A model generated the notes under the pieces. The model saw nothing but the letters and a program-made list of their open reading frames with translations, searched no databases and was not told where the DNA came from. From positions 62,001 through 126,000 of the forward strand of contig NZ_JPYA01000162.1 of NCBI RefSeq assembly GCF_000750005.1: a stretch of DNA of 64,000 bases, written 5' to 3'. Made by a program: the position numbers and the translations under genes. This stretch comes from Geobacillus icigianus (GTDB lineage: Bacteria > Bacillota > Bacilli > Bacillales > Anoxybacillaceae). Of this stretch, positions 38,690-47,564 are shown piece by piece. Numbering within the stretch: position 1 is the stretch's first letter; each line of letters opens with the position of its first letter.

Positions 38690-39364
38690 ATGACGGTGCG
38701 CGACAACTTGGCTCTCATCCGCCGACAAGTGGAAGCGGCTTGCGCGCGCGTTGGCCGCAACCCGGCCGACGTACGCATCATCGCCGTCACGAAATATGTG
38801 GATGCGGCAAGGGCGCAAGAAGTGCTCCATGCTGGCATCGGCGACTTGGGTGAAAACCGTTCCGAGCAGCTGCTCGAGAAATACGAAGCGCTCGGCAATC
38901 GGGCGACATGGCATTTTATCGGAACGCTTCAATCGCGCAAGGTGAAAGAGGTCATCGACAAAGTCGATTACATTCATTCGCTCGATCGCCTGTCGCTCGC
39001 CAAAGAGATCGAGAAGCGGGCGGCGCGACCGGTGAAATGTTTTGTGCAGGTGAACGTATCCGGCGAGGCGACAAAACACGGACTCGCTCCCGAGGAGACG
39101 ATCCCGTTTATCGAGCAGCTTCGCTCGTTTTCCCGCATCGAGGTAGTCGGATTGATGACGATGGCGCCGCACACCGATGACGAGGCGGTGCTGCGCTCCT
39201 GCTTCCGCCGTTTGCGGGCGCTGAAGGAGCGCGTTCAGGAGTTCGGCTGGGCTCATGCGCCATGCACCGAGCTGTCGATGGGCATGTCGAACGATTACGT
39301 GATCGCGGTTGAGGAAGGAGCGACATGGATCCGCATCGGCAGCGCGCTAGTTGGATCACTGTAG
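38690..39364 (+). CDS. ylmE: YlmE, PLP-binding homeostasis protein (YggS family)
   Basis: 224 residues; GGGAGG lies eight bases before this ATG (the ATG at 38684 is too close to the SD). TIM-barrel with the PLP-binding lysine in [11 protein letters not shown] (near residue 35), then [13 protein letters not shown] and [24 protein letters not shown]. Non-enzymatic PLP-binding family that keeps vitamin B6 and amino acid pools balanced. Confidence 0.92.
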   Translation: MTVRDNLALIRRQVEAACARVGRNPADVRIIAVTKYVDAARAQEVLHAGIGDLGENRSEQLLEKYEALGNRATWHFIGTLQSRKVKEVIDKVDYIHSLDRLSLAKEIEKRAARPVKCFVQVNVSGEATKHGLAPEETIPFIEQLRSFSRIEVVGLMTMAPHTDDEAVLRSCFRRLRALKERVQEFGWAHAPCTELSMGMSNDYVIAVEEGATWIRIGSALVGSL

Positions 39365-39376
39365 GAGGTGGATTCG

Positions 39377-39808
39377 GTGGGATTGATGAAAAAATTTCGT
39401 GATTATTTTTTAGAAGAAGATTACGAAGACTATGAAGAAGAGTACGAAGCGTCGCAGCCGGAAGAGGAAGCGCCGGCGCCGAAAGCGGCGAGCAAATCGA
39501 ACGTTGTCAGCTTGCAAAGCGTGCAAAAATCGGCGAAAGTCGTGCTTGTCGAGCCGCGCGTGTATGCCGAGGCGCAGGAGATTGCCGACCATTTGAAAAG
39601 CCGGCGCGCCGTCATCGTGAATTTGCAGCGTATTCAGCACGAACAGGCGAAGCGGATCGTCGACTTTTTAAGCGGCACCGTGTACGCCATTGGCGGCGAC
39701 ATTCAGCAAGTCGGCGCGAAAATTTTTTTATGCACGCCGGAAAATGTCGATGTCAGCGGTTCGATTTCGCTTGACAGTGAGGATGACAGACCGATGAAGA
39801 GGTGGTAG
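39377..39808 (+). CDS. sepF: Cell division protein SepF
   Basis: 143 residues from GTG with GGAGGTG six bases upstream. The N-terminal amphipathic membrane helix ([15 protein letters not shown]), an acidic linker, and the SepF core from about residue 55 ([30 protein letters not shown], ending in [12 protein letters not shown]). It forms rings that bundle FtsZ and anchors it to the membrane along with FtsA. Confidence 0.95.
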   Translation: MGLMKKFRDYFLEEDYEDYEEEYEASQPEEEAPAPKAASKSNVVSLQSVQKSAKVVLVEPRVYAEAQEIADHLKSRRAVIVNLQRIQHEQAKRIVDFLSGTVYAIGGDIQQVGAKIFLCTPENVDVSGSISLDSEDDRPMKRW

Positions 39809-39811
39809 CGC

Positions 39812-40084
39812 TTGGATTATGTGCTTACATTTTTGACGACGTTGATTCAAGTGTATTCGTACGCCTTGATCATTTACATTTTGATGTCGTGGTTTCCGAA
39901 TGCGCGCGACTCCCGGTTCGGTCAGCTGCTCGCTACCATTTGCGAGCCGTATTTAGAGCCGTTTCGACGCGTCATTCCGCCGCTTGGTATCATCGACATT
40001 TCACCGATCATCGCCTTTCTTGTCCTTGAGTTCGCCACGAGGGGGCTTTATGCCTTGTTTGACATTCTGCAAGCGCAAATTTAG
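39812..40084 (+). CDS. ylmG: YlmG, YggT family membrane protein
   Basis: 90 residues from TTG with GAGGTGG upstream. Two membrane segments (about 5-27 and 64-86) around the signature [37 protein letters not shown]. The family is linked to division and chromosome placement in bacteria and plastids. It follows sepF by three bases. Confidence 0.9.
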   Translation: MDYVLTFLTTLIQVYSYALIIYILMSWFPNARDSRFGQLLATICEPYLEPFRRVIPPLGIIDISPIIAFLVLEFATRGLYALFDILQAQI

Positions 40085-40234
40085 GGGCAGCGTTGGCGGC
40101 TGAACCGATCGGGTTGGCGGGGAGGGGCATCGCCCGCTCGTTGCATGGGCCGGACGACGCTCCGTTCTTGCGTCGGTGTTGGAAGCGGAACGGACAATGT
40201 CTGTCTTTCGTTGAGGAAAGCAAGGTGAATTTTG

Positions 40235-41008
40235 ATGGAATGGTATCAGCATTTTCGCCAAGAGGAGCGCCCGTTCATCGATCAAGTGCTCGAGTGGAAG
40301 GAGATGGTGAGCCGCCAATACGCTCCGAAGCTGACCGATTTTCTCGATCCGCGCGAGCAGCAGATCGTGCAAAGCCTCATCGGCAGCGGCGGGGACGTGC
40401 GCGTTTCCTTTTTTGGCGGGGCTTCGTTTGCCGAACGCAAGCGCGGGCTGCTTTATCCGCCTTATTTTGCCCCGGAGGAAAACGATTATGAGATCGCGCT
40501 TTTTGCCGTTCGTTATCCGGCGAAATTCGTCTCCCTCGGGCATCGCGATGTCCTCGGCGCGCTCATGTCGCTCGGATTGCGGCGGGGCAAATTTGGCGAC
40601 GTCCTTGTTCAAGGTTCGGACATTCAATTTTTTGCCGCTGCCGAAGTCGCCGACTACGTCCGTCTGCACATCGAAGCGATCGGCAAAGCTCCGGTGGCGT
40701 TGGAGCCGCTGCCGCTTTCCGCTGTCTTGCCGGTTGAAGAGCGATGGCAAGAAGGGACGGTGACCGTCTCTTCGCTTCGACTGGATGCGCTGCTTGCCCA
40801 GGCGTTCCGTCTCGCGCGCGAGAAAGCGCGGGCGTTGGTGGAAAACGGGCTTGTCAAAGTCAACTGGAAAGTGGTGGACAAGCCCGATTTTCTCTGCGGC
40901 CCAGGCGATGTATTGTCGGCGCGCGGGTTTGGCCGCTGCAAGCTAATGGCTGTGGAAGGGCCGACAAAGAAAGAGCGCTGGCTCGTGCGCATCGGTTGGC
41001 AAAAATAA
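40235..41008 (+). CDS. ylmH: YlmH, S4-domain RNA-binding protein
   Basis: 257 residues; AAGGTGA lies six bases before this ATG. The N-terminal two thirds form the YlmH-specific domain (HFRQEERPFIDQVLEW, FFGGASFAERKRG). The C-terminal S4 domain starts near residue 180 (SSLRLDALLAQAFRLAREKARALVENG). B. subtilis YlmH binds ribosomal complexes and helps quality control of stalled nascent chains. It sits between ylmG and divIVA as usual. Confidence 0.9.
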   Translation: MEWYQHFRQEERPFIDQVLEWKEMVSRQYAPKLTDFLDPREQQIVQSLIGSGGDVRVSFFGGASFAERKRGLLYPPYFAPEENDYEIALFAVRYPAKFVSLGHRDVLGALMSLGLRRGKFGDVLVQGSDIQFFAAAEVADYVRLHIEAIGKAPVALEPLPLSAVLPVEERWQEGTVTVSSLRLDALLAQAFRLAREKARALVENGLVKVNWKVVDKPDFLCGPGDVLSARGFGRCKLMAVEGPTKKERWLVRIGWQK

Positions 41009-41083
41009 TCAAATGGCAGCAGGAAATCGGCAAACCTTGTCGAAGAAAGAAGAAAAGGAACGATGAAGACGGAGGTGGCCGCT

Positions 41084-41596
41084 GTGCCGTTAACGCCATT
41101 AGATATTCACAACAAGGAATTCAGCCGCGGGTTTCGCGGGTATGATGAGGATGAAGTGAACGAGTTTTTGGATCAAATCATTAAAGATTACGAAATGCTC
41201 ATTCGCGAGAAAAAGCAGCTCGAAGATAAAGTAGCGGAGCTGACAGAGAAGCTGAACTATTTTTCCAATATTGAGGAAACGCTAAACAAGTCGATTCTCG
41301 TCGCCCAAGAAGCGGCTGAGGAAGTCAAGCGAAACGCGCAAAAAGAGGCGAAGCTGATCATTAAGGAGGCGGAAAAAAACGCCGAGCGCATCATCAGCGA
41401 TGCATTGGCGAAATCGCGGAAAATCGCCCTCGAGATCGAGGAGCTGAAGCGGCAGTCGAAAGTGTTCCGCGCCCGTTTCCGCATGTTGGTCGAGGCCCAG
41501 CTCGATATGATCAACAGCCGCGATTGGGACGAGCTGATGGAGTATGAAGCGCCGGATTGGGAAGAAGGGGCGAAAGAACCGCTGTCACAGCCTTGA
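41084..41596 (+). CDS. divIVA: Cell-pole and septum protein DivIVA
   Basis: 170 residues from GTG with GGAGGTGG six bases upstream; MPLTPLDIHNKEFSRGFRGYDEDEVNEFL aligns with B. subtilis DivIVA, including the lipid-binding N-terminal domain. The rest is a long coiled coil (about 35-150) with the family stretch ILVAQEAAEEVKRNAQKEAKLI. It binds strongly curved membranes and recruits MinJ and other proteins. A promoter overlaps its stop codon. Confidence 0.95.
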   Translation: MPLTPLDIHNKEFSRGFRGYDEDEVNEFLDQIIKDYEMLIREKKQLEDKVAELTEKLNYFSNIEETLNKSILVAQEAAEEVKRNAQKEAKLIIKEAEKNAERIISDALAKSRKIALEIEELKRQSKVFRARFRMLVEAQLDMINSRDWDELMEYEAPDWEEGAKEPLSQP

Positions 41597-41622
41597 CGAA
41601 TCGAAGGCGTTTCCGCTATAAT
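41593..41622 (+). promoter_or_regulatory. SigA-type promoter at the divIVA stop
   Basis: TTGACG at 41593-41598 overlaps the divIVA TGA; TATAAT is at 41617-41622; spacer 18. No protein gene follows for 620 bases, and a terminator lies at 41924-41959. Confidence 0.7.
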
Positions 41623-41678
41623 AATTGGCAAAAAATCTCGCGGCTCGTTTGATCGCCGTTGAGGCACAGCTCTTCACG

Positions 41679-41895
41679 TTTCCATGAAAATGCCGAGCTG
41701 ACGCGGATTTTCATCCCCGGGTGGAGGGCAGATCGCGCTGCCCATGGAACTTTTCCGTGAAAATGCCGCACTGGCGTGGGATTTTCATCCCCGGGTGGAG
41801 GGCAAACCATTGCCCATGGATCTTTTCCGTGAAAATGCCGCACGGACGCGGGATTTTCATCCCCGGGTGGAGGGCAAACCATTGCCCATGGGACG
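41679..41895 (+). repeat. Three direct repeats of about 72 bp
   Basis: Units 41679-41751, 41752-41823 and 41824-41895. All contain CATCCCCGGGTGGAGGGCA and end near GCCCATGG. Units 2 and 3 are nearly identical; unit 1 is the most diverged. Confidence 0.92.
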
Positions 41896-41923
41896 GTTCC
41901 GTTCTAAGTGATTGGCGAAATCG

Positions 41924-41959
41924 CCGCCTCAGCCGCCGTGGGAGGCGGTTGGCTTTTTT
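41924..41959 (+). terminator. Terminator before the ileS T-box
   Basis: CCGCCTC at 41924-41930 pairs with GAGGCGG at 41942-41948, then TTGGC and six T. Confidence 0.85.
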
Positions 41960-41984
41960 CCGTTATGAATTGCGAATAACTATC

Positions 41985-42219
41985 GACGATGAAAGGGACA
42001 GTAGCTCTTGCACGACCGGTCGCAGCGAGCCGGGGATGGTGGAAGCCCGGCACTGGCGCAAGAGTGAACATCACCCTAGAGTTCCATGCCGAAACAACGA
42101 GTAGGACATGGCGCGTCATTCCCGTTACGAATGAAAAGTGGGCCTGTGCCTTTGCATGGCCAAAAAGGGTGGTACCGCGAGACCGTTCTCGTCCCTTGCC
42201 GGGAGAGAACGGTTTTTTA
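41985..42219 (+). promoter_or_regulatory. T-box riboswitch, isoleucine
   Basis: Stem I: lower pairs AGGG (41994-41997) with CCCT (42074-42077), upper pairs CTCTTGC (42005-42011) with GCAAGAG (42058-42064). The specifier loop holds ATC (42070-42072), an isoleucine codon. The T-box AGGGTGGTACCGCGA is at 42165-42180, and a terminator (ACCGTTCTC / GAGAACGG plus T run) ends near 42218. Uncharged tRNA(Ile) should pair with specifier and T-box and allow transcription of ileS. Confidence 0.95.
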
Positions 42220-42247
42220 TTTGATATTGTTCAAAGGAGGAGCAACG

Positions 42248-45022
42248 ATGGATTACAAAGACACATTGCTCATGCCGAAAACCGAGTTTCCGATGCGCGG
42301 CAATTTGCCGAAGCGGGAACCGGAAATGCAAAAAAAATGGGAGGACATGGACATTTACCGGAAAGTGCAGGAGCGGACGAAAGGCCGGCCGCTGTTTGTC
42401 CTGCACGACGGCCCGCCGTACGCCAACGGCGACATTCATATCGGCCATGCGTTAAACAAAATTTTAAAAGACATCATCGTCCGCTACAAATCGATGAACG
42501 GCTATTGCGCCCCGTACGTGCCGGGCTGGGATACGCATGGCTTGCCGATTGAAACGGCGCTTACGAAACAAGGCGTCGATCGCAAATCGATGAGCGTCGC
42601 TGAGTTTCGCAAGCGGTGTGAGCAGTACGCGTATGAACAAATCGACAACCAGCGCCGGCAGTTCAAGCGGCTCGGGGTGCGCGGCGATTGGGACAACCCG
42701 TATATCACCCTCAAGCCGGAATACGAAGCCCAGCAAATGAAAGTGTTCGGCGAAATGGCGAAAAAAGGGCTTATTTATAAAGGGCTCAAACCGGTGTACT
42801 GGTCCCCTTCGAGCGAATCGGCGCTCGCCGAAGCGGAAATCGAATACAAAGACAAACGGTCGCCGTCAATTTATGTCGCGTTTCCGGTCAAAGACGGCAA
42901 AGGCGTGCTGGACGGCGACGTGCGGATCGTCATTTGGACGACGACGCCGTGGACGATCCCGGCGAACTTGGCGATTGCCGTTCATCCAGAGTTGGACTAC
43001 CATGTCATCGACGCCAACGGCCAGAAATACGTCGTCGCCGCCGCCTTGGCTGAATCAGTGGCGAACGAAGTCGGCTGGGCGTCGTGGTCCGTCGTTAAAA
43101 CCGTAAAAGGAAAAGAACTTGAGTACGTCGTCGCGAAACATCCGTTCTATGAGCGCGATTCGTTGGTCATCTGCGGCGAGCACGTCACGACCGACGCCGG
43201 CACCGGCTGCGTCCATACGGCGCCGGGCCACGGGGAAGACGACTTTGTCGTCGGGCAAAAATACGGGCTTCCGGTGCTCTGCCCGGTTGATGAGCGCGGC
43301 TACATGACCGAGGAAGCGCCCGGGTTTGCGGGTCTGTTTTATGAAGAAGCGAACAAGGCGATTACGCAAAAGCTCGAAGAAGTTGGAGCGCTCCTGAAGC
43401 TCGGCTTTATCACCCACTCGTATCCGCACGACTGGCGGACGAAGCAGCCGACGATTTTCCGGGCGACGACGCAATGGTTTGCCTCGATTGATCAAATTCG
43501 CGGCCAGCTCCTTGACGCCATTAAGGAAACGAAATGGGTGCCAGAATGGGGCGAAATCCGCATCCATAACATGGTGCGCGACCGCGGCGACTGGTGCATT
43601 TCCCGCCAGCGCGCCTGGGGGGTGCCGATTCCGGTCTTTTACGGTGAAAATGGCGAGCCGATCATCACCGATGAGACGATCGAGCATGTGTCAAACTTGT
43701 TCCGCCAATACGGCTCGAACGTTTGGTTTGAGCGCGAGGCGAAAGACTTATTGCCGGAAGGATTCACCCATCCGTCAAGCCCGAACGGCATCTTTACGAA
43801 AGAAACGGACATTATGGACGTCTGGTTTGACTCCGGCTCGTCGCATCAAGCGGTGCTCGTCGAGCGCGATGATTTGCAGCGTCCGGCTGATTTGTACTTG
43901 GAAGGGTCTGACCAATATCGCGGCTGGTTTAACTCGTCGTTGTCGACGGCGGTCGCCGTCACCGGCAAAGCACCGTATAAAGAGGTGTTAAGCCATGGCT
44001 TCGTTTTAGACGGCGAGGGGCGGAAAATGAGCAAATCGCTCGGCAACGTCGTCGTGCCGGCGAAAGTGATGGAACAATTTGGCGCCGACATTTTGCGCCT
44101 TTGGGTCGCCTCCGTTGACTATCAGGCCGACGTGCGCATTTCTGACCATATTTTGAAACAAGTGTCGGAAGTGTACCGGAAAATCCGCAACACGTTCCGG
44201 TTTATGCTCGGCAATTTGTTCGACTTCGATCCAAACCAAAACGCCGTGCCGGTTGGGGAGCTTGGCGAAGTCGACCGCTATATGCTGGCAAAGCTGAACA
44301 AGCTGATCGCCAAAGTGAAAAAAGCGTATGACAGCTACGATTTCGCCGCCGTCTATCATGAGATGAACCATTTTTGCACGGTTGAGTTGAGCGCGTTCTA
44401 TTTGGATATGGCAAAAGACATTTTGTACATTGAAGCGGCTGATTCGCGCGCCCGCCGCGCCGTGCAGACGGTGCTGTACGAGACGGTTGTCGCGTTGGCG
44501 AAGCTCATCGCCCCGATTTTGCCGCACACGGCCGATGAAGTGTGGGAGCATATCCCGAACCGGAGAGAAAACGTCGAAAGCGTCCAGCTCACCGACATGC
44601 CGGAGCCGATCGCCATCGATGGCGAAGAAGCGCTGTTGGCGAAATGGGATGCGTTTATGGATGTGCGCGATGATATTTTCAAAGCGCTCGAGAACGCCCG
44701 CAATGAAAAAGTGATCGGCAAATCGCTGACCGCCAGCGTCACGATCTATCCGAAAGACGAGGCGCGCAAGCTGTTGGCGTCGCTCGACGCTGATTTGCGC
44801 CAGCTCCTCATCGTCTCGGCCTTTTCGATCGCCGATGAGCCGTACGACGCCGCACCGGCCGAAGCCGAACGGCTTACCCATGTGGCGGTCCTCGTTCGCC
44901 CGGCCGAAGGCGAGACGTGCGAGCGGTGCTGGACGGTGACGAAAGAAGTCGGCGCCGATCCATCGCATCCAACGCTTTGCCCGCGTTGTGCGCACATTGT
45001 GAACGAACATTATTCCGCGTAG
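42248..45022 (+). CDS. ileS: Isoleucyl-tRNA synthetase
   Basis: 924 residues; AAAGGAGG precedes ATG. The HIGH motif lies in [10 protein letters not shown] (near residue 60), the KMSKS motif in [10 protein letters not shown], and the C-terminal zinc site has CERCW and CPRCAH. The editing domain (CP1) lies between and includes the [14 protein letters not shown] segment. It charges tRNA(Ile). The length and layout are those of bacterial-type IleRS. Controlled by the T-box upstream. Confidence 0.98.
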   Translation: MDYKDTLLMPKTEFPMRGNLPKREPEMQKKWEDMDIYRKVQERTKGRPLFVLHDGPPYANGDIHIGHALNKILKDIIVRYKSMNGYCAPYVPGWDTHGLPIETALTKQGVDRKSMSVAEFRKRCEQYAYEQIDNQRRQFKRLGVRGDWDNPYITLKPEYEAQQMKVFGEMAKKGLIYKGLKPVYWSPSSESALAEAEIEYKDKRSPSIYVAFPVKDGKGVLDGDVRIVIWTTTPWTIPANLAIAVHPELDYHVIDANGQKYVVAAALAESVANEVGWASWSVVKTVKGKELEYVVAKHPFYERDSLVICGEHVTTDAGTGCVHTAPGHGEDDFVVGQKYGLPVLCPVDERGYMTEEAPGFAGLFYEEANKAITQKLEEVGALLKLGFITHSYPHDWRTKQPTIFRATTQWFASIDQIRGQLLDAIKETKWVPEWGEIRIHNMVRDRGDWCISRQRAWGVPIPVFYGENGEPIITDETIEHVSNLFRQYGSNVWFEREAKDLLPEGFTHPSSPNGIFTKETDIMDVWFDSGSSHQAVLVERDDLQRPADLYLEGSDQYRGWFNSSLSTAVAVTGKAPYKEVLSHGFVLDGEGRKMSKSLGNVVVPAKVMEQFGADILRLWVASVDYQADVRISDHILKQVSEVYRKIRNTFRFMLGNLFDFDPNQNAVPVGELGEVDRYMLAKLNKLIAKVKKAYDSYDFAAVYHEMNHFCTVELSAFYLDMAKDILYIEAADSRARRAVQTVLYETVVALAKLIAPILPHTADEVWEHIPNRRENVESVQLTDMPEPIAIDGEEALLAKWDAFMDVRDDIFKALENARNEKVIGKSLTASVTIYPKDEARKLLASLDADLRQLLIVSAFSIADEPYDAAPAEAERLTHVAVLVRPAEGETCERCWTVTKEVGADPSHPTLCPRCAHIVNEHYSA

Positions 45023-45026
45023 CGAA

Positions 45027-45066
45027 AAGCGGCAGGTTGCCTTGGGGCGGCCTTGCCGCTTGCTTT
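45027..45066 (+). terminator. Terminator of ileS
   Basis: AAGCGGCA at 45027-45034 pairs with TGCCGCTT at 45054-45061; a short T run follows (GCTTTT). From about 45100 the sequence becomes AT-rich. Confidence 0.65.
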
Positions 45067-45326
45067 TGGTGGAGGAAAAAAACCAAAACGATGGTGTAAA
45101 AAACGCAAAGGGATCAGGGGGGTTGTTTTTGTCAAGAAAAAGTGCAGAATGTTGCAGTGTATAAATTCAATTCTGTAGTTGAACCAATGCTGTCAAACTC
45201 CGTGTCGCATGAGCCTCCGTCGCATTTACTCCATCATCTTCGACCACACGTTTGCTTAAAATTATAAGGTTTATAGCTCAATTTTCCTATTATTTGTGAA
45301 TATATTGTGAATTCCCATGTAAAAGG

Positions 45327-45355
45327 TTGACATTTTCTTCTTCTTTTTTTATAAT
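45327..45355 (+). promoter_or_regulatory. SigA promoter of the ABC island
   Basis: TTGACA at 45327-45332 and TATAAT at 45350-45355, spacer 17: perfect consensus, 52 bases before the first island gene. The rest of 45062-45326 has no recognisable gene. Confidence 0.9.
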
Positions 45356-45407
45356 GCCATTGAATTTTACAAACATTTCAAATTCATGATTAGAGAGGGC
45401 ATTCCAT

Positions 45408-47276
45408 ATGAAATGGGTGTTCATTTCAAGAATGGCGTCCCGCTTAAAAGCAGAAGCTAGTTTCATATTCGTATTTTCTGGGGTTTTGATGTTTGTTTGC
45501 CTCAATCCCCATACCATCAATCCAGCGGAATGGATCTTATATACGAAATATTTGGTTCCGATTGGAATGGCCGTCTGGCTGCTCTTCAGCTTCCGTTTGC
45601 ATGTTTCGTTGTTCACTTCGACTCCAATTCACTGGATCGCGATGAATGACATCATGCCAACCCCGCAAAAGATCGTCTTCTGCCAAACTTTGATCGCATT
45701 TATTTGTTTTTTCGCTTGGCAACTGGCCTTGGCCGGGATCATCGCCGGTGCGGTGGCGGCCAACTATTCAGCGGGTTGGGATCTTTTCACTTTTCTGTTT
45801 CCATTGTATTTGATTCATTTTCTTCTACCATTTCTATGGGCGTGGATGATCGGATTGTCCACAGGCGCTGTTTACGCCTATCATTCTTCGAAAAAAGCAA
45901 TGTTGCTCGTTGGCGTGTTTGTTTTGTGGATCATCGTGCTGTTTTCTTTGGAATATCGCAATCCATCCTTCTCCTTGTGGGGAAACCATCGTTGGCCTTA
46001 CATTGACCCGTTATTCAGCCTAACCTTCCAAAAAGAACGCGTGCTGATCAAATTGGCGTATATTCTTTCTTCCATCGCCGTTTATGGCGTTTTTCGAAGC
46101 ATGCGGCGATCCTTCGCGGGGCTTGCGGCTAGTGTGACTCTCGTTATTTTCGTAACAATTTTCCTTCAACATGCACAATCAAAATTCCAGTTGGATGACA
46201 TTCTGTTGGCAAACGACGTCAAACTCTATCAACAAATTAAACATCAGGCTCAGCCCAAGAACATCCCGTTGCATGGATATTGGAAAATCAAGGAGATCGA
46301 GGTGAATCCGAAATCCACGTATCCGATCAAAGCCACACTCTCTCTGCATCCGAAAGAACACACCGTTCGTTTTTCGATCAACGAGCAATTTCAAATCGAT
46401 CATATCCAAGGCGGAGGGAAGCGTTTCCCCTTTCAACAACAAGGAAACGTTGTTCAGGTGCAGACCAACGGCGCCCCATCCATGACGATCTATTATCGGC
46501 ATACGTTCGGCTCAACCTTTTATCCGTTGACATCGGGCGTCACGTTGTTGCCATTTGAAGCCAACTGGTATCCACAGTCCATGGATTCAACGCTTTACGA
46601 TATCGACTCATCCGGAACGCTTCATTCCAATGTGGAAACGAAAACATGTACACGAGTCAACATGATTGTCGGAAAGGAAAAGTACCGTTGGCACGGGGAC
46701 CATCTCCCTTGTCTCTCCGTGATCAATGGTCCTTACAAACAAATTCAAGTGCAACATACTCGTTTCCTTGTTTATAAACCATTTCTCACTACAACAAGAA
46801 ATTATATGGAATTGAAGCATCAACTCGTTTCCATCCGCAATGAGCTATGCGACTTGTTTCCGAATCTTGCAAAGACAGATTATTGCACAAAAGAAGTCAA
46901 GAGCGTCTCAATCATCCCAAAAAGCATCAACACCACAAACCTTTCGCTGTACGACAGCACGGTGGCTGACGGAAACTACACGTTTTATGTTGATCCGTTC
47001 TTGGACGTCAATGGCACTCCGGCAACCATACATATTCAGGAGTTGGCTGCGTTTTTCATCCCATACCGATTGTTCGAAAACGAACAGATCAGTCTCTTTG
47101 TCGGCTTGTATTTAATGGAAAAACTACATATTCCATCTATCGGATATGAAAACAGATTAGCAGAAAAAGCCTCCATTAACTCAACAGCATGGGAACATTA
47201 CAAGGCATTATCGATGAAAGAAAAAGAAAACATACTGATTCATCTAGTACAAGAAAGGGGGAAAGGAGACAGATGA
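45408..47276 (+). CDS. Large membrane protein A, ABC permease with M1-like outer domain
   Basis: 622 residues. The first 265 residues hold about seven hydrophobic segments of ABC-2 permease type. The rest is a soluble outer domain with no further membrane segment. Its strand pattern, including WYP (near residue 393), resembles the N-terminal domain of M1 aminopeptidases. Near residue 560 IQELAAFF stands where HExxH would be, followed by ISLFVGLYLMEKL in place of the NEGxAxY segment: the zinc ligands are lost. It is homologous to proteins B (47565) and C (51477). The codon use looks AT-rich compared with the core genes. Its own ATPase is only a stub downstream. Confidence 0.7.
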   Translation: MKWVFISRMASRLKAEASFIFVFSGVLMFVCLNPHTINPAEWILYTKYLVPIGMAVWLLFSFRLHVSLFTSTPIHWIAMNDIMPTPQKIVFCQTLIAFICFFAWQLALAGIIAGAVAANYSAGWDLFTFLFPLYLIHFLLPFLWAWMIGLSTGAVYAYHSSKKAMLLVGVFVLWIIVLFSLEYRNPSFSLWGNHRWPYIDPLFSLTFQKERVLIKLAYILSSIAVYGVFRSMRRSFAGLAASVTLVIFVTIFLQHAQSKFQLDDILLANDVKLYQQIKHQAQPKNIPLHGYWKIKEIEVNPKSTYPIKATLSLHPKEHTVRFSINEQFQIDHIQGGGKRFPFQQQGNVVQVQTNGAPSMTIYYRHTFGSTFYPLTSGVTLLPFEANWYPQSMDSTLYDIDSSGTLHSNVETKTCTRVNMIVGKEKYRWHGDHLPCLSVINGPYKQIQVQHTRFLVYKPFLTTTRNYMELKHQLVSIRNELCDLFPNLAKTDYCTKEVKSVSIIPKSINTTNLSLYDSTVADGNYTFYVDPFLDVNGTPATIHIQELAAFFIPYRLFENEQISLFVGLYLMEKLHIPSIGYENRLAEKASINSTAWEHYKALSMKEKENILIHLVQERGKGDR

Positions 47277-47347
47277 TGGAATTAAAAAACGTGACCATTA
47301 AGCACCATCGCCAACTTATTTTGCATCATTGTTCCGTCAATCAGTAA
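47273..47347 (+). pseudogene. N-terminal stub of a lost ABC ATPase (cassette A)
   Basis: ATGATGGAA overlaps the stop of protein A exactly as the ATPase of cassette B overlaps protein B. The 24 codons (MMELKNVTIKHHRQLILHHC) match the first strand of the ATPases at 49613 and 53479 (VTKRIKKQIILSNVS, LTKIVKKKAILSDVS). A stop follows. The P-loop and everything after it are missing, and the sequence runs straight into a peptide-tail remnant in another frame. Confidence 0.7.
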
Positions 47348-47451
47348 AAAAATCTTTTACAGCTGAGAATGGGGCTTTCTACTATGCTGAAGCATATACA
47401 CAAGCCAATGCGACCTCTATTTATGGTGAAGCAAAAGTGACTGTGAATTAA
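47341..47451 (+). pseudogene. C-terminal remnant of a small secreted-peptide gene (cassette B)
   Basis: A frame without a start codon encodes 36 residues ending in stop: about SVKKSFTAENGAFYYAEAYT then QANATSIYGEAKVTVN. Aligned with the remnant at 51141-51365 it shares YYAE/YYGQ, a Q-x-x position and an ending of the VTVN/VTITVK type. A terminator follows at 47473. I read it as the tail of a precursor peptide whose N-terminal half was lost in the same deletion that removed the cassette A ATPase. Confidence 0.5.
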
Positions 47452-47472
47452 GTTTAGACTCTTCGTTTAACA

Positions 47473-47522
47473 AGCAAGCGAATGGTCAAAACGGTTCGCC
47501 GACATTCGCTTGCTCCCTTTTA
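47473..47522 (+). terminator. Terminator after the peptide remnant
   Basis: AGCAAGCGAATG at 47473-47484 pairs perfectly with CATTCGCTTGCT at 47503-47514, then CCCTTTTA. It lies between the peptide remnant and protein B. Confidence 0.75.
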
Positions 47523-47564
47523 TCGTTCATCGATACGACCTTGTTGAAAATGGAGTGACAGCTT

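Larger units (their letters stand above)
41629..41959 (+). ncRNA. Putative structured small RNA with three two-hairpin repeats
   Basis: Between a SigA promoter (41593-41622) and a terminator (41924-41959) lie three repeats of about 72 bases starting at 41679, 41752 and 41824. Each repeat has hairpin 1 (TGAAAAT ... ATTTTCA, with changing inner pairs) and, after CATCCCCGGGTGGA, hairpin 2. Hairpin 2 reads GGGCAG/CTGCCC in repeat 1 and GGGCAA/TTGCCC in repeats 2 and 3, a paired change. No SD-led reading frame is seen. It could also be the 3' end of the divIVA message. Confidence 0.5.

Noticed and set aside
41593..41959. Second T-box or ribosomal protein leader
   Set aside because: No T-box GGTGG-ACC-CG core or specifier loop in the repeats, and no ribosomal protein gene follows.
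42086..42247. N-terminal extension of IleS through the T-box
   Set aside because: The frame is open from 42086, but this is the leader RNA with the T-box and terminator; the SD and family start are at 42248.
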